Shown here: in pieces, positions 37,747 to 43,535 of the stretch
Numbering within the stretch: the stretch's first letter is position 1
Layout of the letters: each line of letters starts with the position of its first letter
Source: a virus
Virus record (IMG/VR): IMGVR_UViG_3300007352_000008
Span: 1-43,535 of that record
DNA: 43,535 bases
Strand: one strand, 5' to 3'
Notes under the pieces: generated by a model
The model's database searches: none
What the model was told of the DNA's origin: nothing
Seen by the model: only the letters and a program-made list of their open reading frames with translations
Program-made: the position numbers and the translations under genes

Positions 37747-38793
37747 ATGGCTAACAACATTCCAATCACAGAGGGGCAAGGGCAATCATCTGTTGCAGCA
37801 GAGCAGATAGGTGCTATTAAGTATCAGCAAATTAAAGTTATAGGCGGTGAAACCGGCTCTACGTCCGTCATGGGAGTAAACCCTGACCGTTCTATCAACG
37901 TCTCTGTTTTGGGAGTAGTAGCAACATCAGGTTCTTCTATTATTGCCGCGACATCGGTAATGGGGGCGAATGATACTGAAACAAATAGTCAGGCGATGTT
38001 CGCAGGAGTGAATAATGGCAAGGTAGTGGGCGTTGTCTATCCAATGGTCTTCAACGGCTCCTCCTGGGGACGAATGAGAGGGGACACTACAGGTGGACTT
38101 ATAGTACAGGCAAGGGGCACTTCTTCCTTCATAGGAGTAATAAAAGGTTCTGTTGCAACGGCATTGTTAGACAGCTCTGCTTCTGTCATCACAGTCTCGC
38201 AAAACTCTTCCGTTATTTCCGTCCCCGTTGGTTCCGTCATTACGGTGTGGCAAGACTCTTCGGTTCTTGCTGTTCCAGTAGGTTCTACTATCAACGTATG
38301 GCAAACTCCTTCAATCGTTGGAACATACGCTGAAGATGCGGCGCACTCTCCAGGGGATAAGGGGGTTTTCCAACTCGGCGTAAGGAATGAGAACCTTACA
38401 TCTGTAACAAGTGCAACGAACGATTACTCGCAATTCACTGTTGGTGCGGCAGGAGAACAAATAATCGCAGATGCTCCATTCACTAAATGGGTAAGTGGAA
38501 TTGCAGACCTACGAGTAGTACAAGGAGCTTCAGTAACTGCTATTGCGGCTCAAGGAGCGTCCGTATTTACGTATGTTCGTGAAGTCCAGGTGGCTAACTT
38601 TGGCTCTTCATCTGTTCTTGTGAAGATAGCAGGGGGTCTTGGCTCAACATTGGGTTGGACTATTGCACCAGCAGGAGGTGGTTCTAACTTCACTACCCGA
38701 TACAAAACAGGTGAAAATAGTGCAGTTACTGCCTCTATAAATGGTACTGCTTCTGTATTAGTAACAGTCTCTGGTTTTACAGCGGGTATATGA
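37747..38793 (+). CDS. putative tail/fibre protein, beta-rich
   Basis: 348 residues, Ser/Val/Ala/Gly-rich. The middle (about 150-195) has short internal repeats of the type SVISVPVGSVITVWQDSS, likely a beta-helix or triple-stranded fibre section. A region PGDKGVFQLGVRNENLTSVTSA then resembles a conserved tail protein segment in uncultured phages. Many Ser/Thr make it a plausible glycosylation target (inference). It overlaps the next gene by ATGA. Confidence 0.6.
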   Translation: MANNIPITEGQGQSSVAAEQIGAIKYQQIKVIGGETGSTSVMGVNPDRSINVSVLGVVATSGSSIIAATSVMGANDTETNSQAMFAGVNNGKVVGVVYPMVFNGSSWGRMRGDTTGGLIVQARGTSSFIGVIKGSVATALLDSSASVITVSQNSSVISVPVGSVITVWQDSSVLAVPVGSTINVWQTPSIVGTYAEDAAHSPGDKGVFQLGVRNENLTSVTSATNDYSQFTVGAAGEQIIADAPFTKWVSGIADLRVVQGASVTAIAAQGASVFTYVREVQVANFGSSSVLVKIAGGLGSTLGWTIAPAGGGSNFTTRYKTGENSAVTASINGTASVLVTVSGFTAGI

Positions 38794-39512
38794 GAAATCT
38801 AGCAACCTCGAAGGGAGAATACGATGAGACACCTTTTGGAATTATAAAGGGAGCGGAGATATTGACATCAGATGATTTACAGTGCATTTCGGATTTATCA
38901 TCCGAACTAAAAGAGAACTTCCTTAAATCTCAAGTTTTTAGAACACGTACTGAAATGGAGATATCAGTGTTAAACGAAGTTAAACACCCAACTCCTGCAT
39001 CGAAGTATTGGCAAGCGGTTAGAGAGCAAAATGTTATGTTCCACGAATTGGTGATGTTGTCTTACGACTATCGTAAAAATCTTGTTGAGATAAAGATGCT
39101 ACAAAGGGATTTGAAGAAAGAAAAAGACTCTCTCAAGAAGGAGCTTCTTCAAATAGAGATAGATAAAAAGCTATTCCTCTCTAAGAGTCATGAGAAAATC
39201 GCTAAAGATAGGATACGAGAAGTACGCTCTTGGTCTGAAATTAAGCAACGAGAGGCAAAAAAGCTCTCTAAAGAGGAGCTGGAAGATGTTGATACTCACC
39301 AGTTAATCTCTTATACCAAGAGGTGGATAAAACAGGCATCAATTCTTACAGCCAACGCCTCTCATGGAGAGAGACAGAACTTGCTTGGTCAATTATGGAG
39401 CGGAATAGAAGAATGTAATAAAAGAGGACTTCTTTCTAAAGTTCTTGAAGAGTTTGACCACTCAATTCCGATTATCTCTTCTATTACTGAAAGATATGTA
39501 CTGAAGAAATAG
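38790..39512 (+). CDS. coiled-coil phage protein
   Basis: 240 residues, strongly helical and charged (MLQRDLKKEKDSLKKELLQIEIDKK at about 109-133 is a coiled coil), with a Ser/Lys-rich region after it. It sits between beta-rich tail genes, so it may be a chaperone or a helical tail component. Not recognised. Confidence 0.55.
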   Translation: MRNLATSKGEYDETPFGIIKGAEILTSDDLQCISDLSSELKENFLKSQVFRTRTEMEISVLNEVKHPTPASKYWQAVREQNVMFHELVMLSYDYRKNLVEIKMLQRDLKKEKDSLKKELLQIEIDKKLFLSKSHEKIAKDRIREVRSWSEIKQREAKKLSKEELEDVDTHQLISYTKRWIKQASILTANASHGERQNLLGQLWSGIEECNKRGLLSKVLEEFDHSIPIISSITERYVLKK

Positions 39513-39513
39513 T

Positions 39514-40407
39514 ATGGCAGGTGTATGGTCAGCAGGAGGGGCATTACCAGCCGCAAGAAATTACGGCTCACAAGGTTTTGGTTCACAAACTGACGCGGTG
39601 CAATGGGGGGGTCGTGATACCGGTGAGGCAAATACGAATACTTCTAATGAATACAACGGTACTTCATGGTCCGCTGGTGGTTCTCTTGCAGAGATAATGT
39701 CCTTGGCAGGAGGAGCAGGAGTTGGTCAAACTGCGGGGTTGTCTATTGGAGGACAGTGGGCTACAAATCCGTCCACTGTCTGTTATACCTACAATGGAAC
39801 TTCTTGGAGTTCTACAGGTTCTTTGACCGTTGGGAAGTTCTCCCCAGGGGGATGGGGTTCACAATCTGACGCAGGAGAGGCGGGGGGTGGTAATGCAGGG
39901 CCGCGTAATGAGACAGAGGAGTTTAACGGTACAACATGGAGTTCAGGAGGTAATCTTGCAACAGCAAGAGACCAACCATTTGCTGCAGGCTCTGGTATTT
40001 CGGCAGGATTAGTAGGAGGAGGTACAGGACCACTTGATAGTTGCGAAGAATACAACGGAACCTCTTGGAGCGCGGGTGGGACACTTGCTACCGCAAGAAA
40101 GTGGCCTTACGGGGCTGGACTCCAAACAGCCGCTTTCGCCTCTTGTGGTTTTGGGGCGGCGAATGCATTACTAAGTACTACTGAAGAATATAACGGAACC
40201 GCTTGGAGTGCTGGTGGAGATATGAATACTGCTGGTGGACAAGGTGCCGCCGCAGGTGCATCTTCGAGCGCTGGATTGGCTACTGGTGGATGTACAACAT
40301 CCGATAATGCCTCTACTGGTCTAACTCGCACAGAGGAATACACTATTGCCGCAGGTGGAGGGGATATATCACGAGGTCTATTTACTCTCTTAGGAGTAGG
40401 AAACTGA
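39514..40407 (+). CDS. kelch-like beta-propeller tail protein
   Basis: 297 residues made of a repeat of about 48 residues with the core EYNGTSWSAGGSLATAR, seen five times with small changes. The protein starts with VWSAGGALPAARN and ends with TRTEEYTI, the two halves of a sixth unit, so a six-bladed propeller closed by joining the ends is likely. Similar proteins are common in aquatic phages and probably bind host surface glycans. The C-terminal ISRGLFTLLGVGN is a conserved tail. Confidence 0.8.
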   Translation: MAGVWSAGGALPAARNYGSQGFGSQTDAVQWGGRDTGEANTNTSNEYNGTSWSAGGSLAEIMSLAGGAGVGQTAGLSIGGQWATNPSTVCYTYNGTSWSSTGSLTVGKFSPGGWGSQSDAGEAGGGNAGPRNETEEFNGTTWSSGGNLATARDQPFAAGSGISAGLVGGGTGPLDSCEEYNGTSWSAGGTLATARKWPYGAGLQTAAFASCGFGAANALLSTTEEYNGTAWSAGGDMNTAGGQGAAAGASSSAGLATGGCTTSDNASTGLTRTEEYTIAAGGGDISRGLFTLLGVGN

Positions 40408-40408
40408 T

Positions 40409-42061
40409 ATGCCTCAAAAAGACGTACAGACATTGGTAATAAATAACTTCACAGGCCGTCTCACTCGGTTCTTAAATGGTGATTTGAATAGTGGCTTTGC
40501 AAAGTTCTCTACCTCGTTCGGCTATGACCCGTTCTCCAAGCCCTCTAACTTGACGTGGAACTATCAACCTACAGATATCAAAAATCTAGGCAAGTCTTCC
40601 ATAACAAGTGTTGGTCTAGCTGGCTTTAAGACTTCTGACCCTTTTTATACTCTCGTTGATGCGGGAGGTAAGGTTTACATTGTTTCAACAAATCAATCAA
40701 CTATTAATGTAGGGGTGTCTGTAACCACTAATGCTCTCTATGACAATGCTTCGCTTATAGCGAATTACAGTACCCTCACTGGCCCGTTTAATTATGGTGC
40801 TGGAATTGTCCCAAAAGGTACAGGAGAGTTCTATTGGTCTTCTGACAATAACATTCTTGACGTTGAAGCTGATTTATCTGGTTCAAGTGTATTAGCACAA
40901 TTTACAAACGCTTCTTCGAGTGTTACGCAAGGAATTCCACATCCTCTTATAGAGTTCTTGGGTAAGTTCTACTACGGTAATGGAAATAACATAGGAGAAA
41001 TTGCAAATAATGTGCTCGTAACTGGCTCAAAATTATCACCAGGCCTTCCTAGTGGTATGAGAGTTACTGACCTTGATGTTACTCCAGAGGGGGACTATCT
41101 TATTATCACTGCAAGTGATTCGGCTAGTCCTCAAAGCCGTGATTATATCGGCCAACTTTCTAATGGTCCTATTAACTATGCTGCTAACTCGTACATCTTC
41201 TACTGGAACGGCGTTGATGATGGAGTAACGACGTACAAAAAGCTCCCTTCTTTTCCTGCCCAAGCCCTAGAAACGTTCCTCGGCAATCAATTTACTTTTA
41301 TCCAGGATGCGTTTGGCGCGGCCTTATTGGAGGGAAATAAGAAGTTACTTACTCTTCCTAACAATCTACAGCCTACTCCCAATGCTTTAAGTCCAAATGG
41401 CACATTTCTTACCTGGTCATGTGTAGAGGGAACAGGAAGTGTCACGAGCGGAACGGTTCGCTATGAAGACACTTACACTTCGCTCTATTATTTAGGAAAA
41501 CTAGATGAAGAAAATCCTACAGGACTGTGGAGAATGTTAAGAATTGCACCTACTTCTGACCAAGCGTACGTCAGTCCCATGAATCAGGTCATAAACAACT
41601 TCTCTCAAATGGGTGATTTGGTAGTTGGCTGGGGGAAACACTATATCTCAACAGAAGAACGTAACTCTCCATATCCTGATACCATTACTCAACACTTTTA
41701 TCGTTGGGTTTTCTCTCCAGCGGCAAACACTTCTCCTGTTCTTGGAGTCTACGAAACACAAACACAACTCTTTTCTAAGAAAATCCATGTTAACCAAGTC
41801 CGTGTTTACACGGAGCCAACTGTAGCTAACAATGGATTCCAGATTGACCTCATAGGTTCAGATGGTAGTTCCTTTTACACAGGAAACTACACCTTTGCGG
41901 CAGGAAGCGATGTACAGAGTCTTCAAGGTTCTCTTGAACGTATAAACTTCAACCCCTCTGTAGACGCTGGCTATGCCTTGGGGGTCAGAATCACAAATAC
42001 AGGCACGACAAACATGACGATAAAGAAGATTGAATTGGATATTTCACAAGAAGGAAAATAG
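40409..42061 (+). CDS. large beta-rich tail protein, possible beta-propeller/receptor-binding protein
   Basis: 550 residues, beta-rich throughout, with repeated aromatic/Gly strands such as PFYTLVDAGGKVYIV, EFYWSSDNNILDVEA and GKFYYGNGNNIGEIA at roughly propeller spacing in the first half. A C-terminal jelly-roll-like domain is suggested by VRVYTEPTVANNGFQIDLIGSDG. Starts 1 nt after the kelch-like gene. Likely part of the adsorption apparatus. Confidence 0.65.
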   Translation: MPQKDVQTLVINNFTGRLTRFLNGDLNSGFAKFSTSFGYDPFSKPSNLTWNYQPTDIKNLGKSSITSVGLAGFKTSDPFYTLVDAGGKVYIVSTNQSTINVGVSVTTNALYDNASLIANYSTLTGPFNYGAGIVPKGTGEFYWSSDNNILDVEADLSGSSVLAQFTNASSSVTQGIPHPLIEFLGKFYYGNGNNIGEIANNVLVTGSKLSPGLPSGMRVTDLDVTPEGDYLIITASDSASPQSRDYIGQLSNGPINYAANSYIFYWNGVDDGVTTYKKLPSFPAQALETFLGNQFTFIQDAFGAALLEGNKKLLTLPNNLQPTPNALSPNGTFLTWSCVEGTGSVTSGTVRYEDTYTSLYYLGKLDEENPTGLWRMLRIAPTSDQAYVSPMNQVINNFSQMGDLVVGWGKHYISTEERNSPYPDTITQHFYRWVFSPAANTSPVLGVYETQTQLFSKKIHVNQVRVYTEPTVANNGFQIDLIGSDGSSFYTGNYTFAAGSDVQSLQGSLERINFNPSVDAGYALGVRITNTGTTNMTIKKIELDISQEGK

Positions 42062-42062
42062 T

Positions 42063-42338
42063 ATGGACGAGGAAACAAAGAAACAAGTAGTAAAGATGAT
42101 AGACGAAGCGGTGAATAAGTACGCTCGTTTTAACAATCGAAAGATTGGCGATACTCCCACAGACGATAACCAGTTAACGCCACGCGGATATGTGAATCTT
42201 TCAGGAGTGAGAGCAGACAGACCGTCTTCACCAGTGCAAGGACAGCAATTTTTTAGTACACAAGACAGATACCCGTGGTTTTACGATGGTGTCGCATCGT
42301 GGGTTTCAGCAACAGGCTCAACTGTAGGAGGCTTATAA
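42063..42338 (+). CDS. hypothetical 91-aa tail-associated protein
   Basis: ATG at 42063, 1 nt after the previous stop. A short N-terminal helix (DEETKKQVVKMIDEAVNKY) that could trimerise, then a segment with LTPRGYVNLSGV, RADRPSSPVQGQQFFSTQDRYPWFYDG, typical of short C-terminal collar or fibre-tip domains. Probably a small fibre or baseplate component. Confidence 0.6.
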   Translation: MDEETKKQVVKMIDEAVNKYARFNNRKIGDTPTDDNQLTPRGYVNLSGVRADRPSSPVQGQQFFSTQDRYPWFYDGVASWVSATGSTVGGL

Positions 42339-42345
42339 TACACGT

Positions 42346-43535
42346 ATGGTAGATACACGATACCAATTACAGCCAGGAGAGAGCATAGCCGCATACAACG
42401 CGCGTGTACAACAGTACTACTCGCAACCTGCGGCACAAACTCCTACCACCCCCTCTCCACAACCTACGACAGTCCCGAGCGGAAGTGTACCTACATTTGA
42501 GTTCCTACAACAAAATCCTGGGGCATTAGGCATGTACCAAGGAAGAGCAGTAAAAAGTACTGGCTCACAGTATTATCTTCCATATTCAGGAGAAGGAACG
42601 GCAGAACACTATTTCAGCAAGAAAGAGGGTCTGCCATCAGGTGCTATCTTATTCGACCCTCAATACACAATGCAACCAGGTGAATCTGAAGCTGCCTATC
42701 TTCAAAGAGTCCAAAGTCTATTGGCTAACCAATCTCAACCAACCCAACAATCTTCTCAACCAACACAACAAGCCACCCAACCAACACAGCAATCATCCAA
42801 CATAAGCCAACAAGACTACCAACTGAAGCCGGGAGAAACCATTGACCAATACAACGCACGCATAGCGGCTTTACGTTCAGGGTCTTCCTCCACTTCTACA
42901 ACAACTCCGCAACAAACAGGAGCATTGGTATATGACCCTACTAAGAATCCTTCTGTAGTAGACCTTCTTAACTCTGTTGGTCAGGACGCTTCTTTTGCAG
43001 CACGACAACAACTTGCACAGCAGTATGGGATACAGAACTACTCTGGTACTGCTTCTCAAAATCAAGAATTGGCAAAGAAGTTTACAGAAATGTACAACGC
43101 GAAGAAAGGCTCCACTGCTCCTACTTCTCAATCGGAGTACATGTCTCAAGCTAAGACATACGATGAGGAGAATAAACCTGAAGGAACTATCGAAGAAGCT
43201 GAAAAAGACTTCATTTCTAACTACTTGTCAATGAATCCTGTTTTGAAGTCTCTCTATGATTCAATAAACCAAGAATTGAGTGCTCCAGTAAAGAAAACAA
43301 CTCTTTTAGAGGAGTATCAGAAGATAATACAAGAGCAGGGGATTCTTCCATTACAGACAGAGCTAATGAACATTCAGAATGTGATGGAAGGAAGCGAAGA
43401 CGATATCCGTAACGAGATTACGGCTAGTGGTGGTTTGGCTACTGACTCACAGGTATTGGCCTTAAAAGGTGCCCGAAATAAAACTTTGTTAAAAGAGGCA
43501 AATCACCTACAACAACAGTTGGCTATTAAGCAAGA
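42346..43535 (+). CDS. 5' part of the 772-aa internal virion protein (continues at base 1)
   Basis: ATG at 42346, 7 nt after the previous stop. The frame remains open to the window end and joins in frame to 1-1228. The first 180 residues hold three copies of a 19-residue motif Y-x-(L/M)-x-P-G-E-(S/T)-x4-Y-x-x-R-(V/I), at 6-24, 107-125 and 158-176, with Gln/Thr/Pro/Ser-rich linkers (for example SQPTQQSSQPTQQATQPTQQ). The second half is charged and helical. Probably an internal or ejection protein. The motif recalls LysM-type 'PGES' turns, but each copy is too short for a LysM fold. Confidence 0.8.
   Translation, partial: MVDTRYQLQPGESIAAYNARVQQYYSQPAAQTPTTPSPQPTTVPSGSVPTFEFLQQNPGALGMYQGRAVKSTGSQYYLPYSGEGTAEHYFSKKEGLPSGAILFDPQYTMQPGESEAAYLQRVQSLLANQSQPTQQSSQPTQQATQPTQQSSNISQQDYQLKPGETIDQYNARIAALRSGSSSTSTTTPQQTGALVYDPTKNPSVVDLLNSVGQDASFAARQQLAQQYGIQNYSGTASQNQELAKKFTEMYNAKKGSTAPTSQSEYMSQAKTYDEENKPEGTIEEAEKDFISNYLSMNPVLKSLYDSINQELSAPVKKTTLLEEYQKIIQEQGILPLQTELMNIQNVMEGSEDDIRNEITASGGLATDSQVLALKGARNKTLLKEANHLQQQLAIKQ
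43437..43535. repeat. right copy of 99-bp terminal direct repeat
   Basis: Identical to 1-99. See the left copy. Confidence 0.95.

Noticed and set aside
39514-42061. Diversity-generating retroelement target
   Set aside because: No reverse transcriptase and no template/variable repeat pair found.
1-43535. Alternative genetic code (UGA or UAG recoded)
   Set aside because: ATGA overlaps use UGA as a clean stop throughout, and UAG and UAA also end recognisable genes.
1-43535. tRNA or tmRNA genes
   Set aside because: No cloverleaf with a GGTTCRA-type T-loop and matching acceptor stem was seen in the gaps; the GTGGTTCGTCGCC near 35178 lacks the rest. A tRNAscan run would be decisive.

Overview
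This window is a complete or nearly complete tailed-phage genome assembled as a circle. The first and last 99 bases are identical, and one 772-codon gene runs across that junction (it starts at 42346 and ends at 1228), so the unique length is 43,436 bases. Hallmark genes are a large terminase with intact ATPase and nuclease motifs, a portal, a scaffold-like protein, an N4-gp56-type major capsid protein, long internal or ejection-type proteins, a kelch-like tail protein and a lysis cassette. I see no tape-measure protein, tail sheath, integrase or DNA polymerase. This suggests a small podovirus-like phage that uses host replication enzymes. UGA is a normal stop codon; many genes overlap as ATGA.

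The host cannot be named from the sequence. Most start codons are preceded by A/T-rich sequence with no Shine-Dalgarno motif, and one secreted protein ends in a Leu/Gln-rich helix of a kind I associate with Patescibacteria secreted proteins. I therefore lean weakly toward a Patescibacteria or another low-SD host.

Layout: (1) 42346 through the junction to 5995, plus strand: two very large virion or ejection proteins (the second carries a CAP domain), then a coiled-coil/membrane protein, an M23 endopeptidase and a holin, closed by a strong hairpin at 6011-6036. (2) 6087-9366, minus strand: a GC-rich, SD-bearing moron-like cassette (6304-6930), a secreted Gly-rich protein, and a chain of ATGA-coupled small genes including an OB-fold protein and two micro-membrane proteins, driven by a near-consensus promoter at 9397-9425. 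(3) 9505-17541, plus strand: early or accessory genes (HNH-like, zinc ribbons, a DUF6745-like protein with a pure 12-bp repeat, YopX, HAD, replisome-organizer-like protein, a resolvase-like nuclease and many tiny ORFs). At 14376-14745 lies a dense noncoding locus with its own promoter-like motif, a 21-position long-range stem enclosing a possible pseudoknot, a UUCG-capped hairpin and a perfect DnaA box. (4) 17538-28643: an 11-kb glycan island of 13 recognisable sugar genes (GT6, two GT2, two GT11-type, DUF5672, DUF3431, two GT17, three SDR-type nucleotide-sugar enzymes, a His-type 3-dehydratase and a methyltransferase) plus two tiny ORFs. (5) 28765-42338: packaging, head and tail genes.

The most unusual part is the glycan island. 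The 4,6-dehydratase-like, 3-dehydratase-like, reductase-like and 2-epimerase-like genes together resemble the 3,6-dideoxyhexose pathway (paratose, tyvelose, colitose type). They are joined to seven to nine glycosyltransferase-type genes, with no flippase, polymerase or exporter. A cytoplasmic acceptor, for example virion proteins, is my preferred reading, but it is inference.
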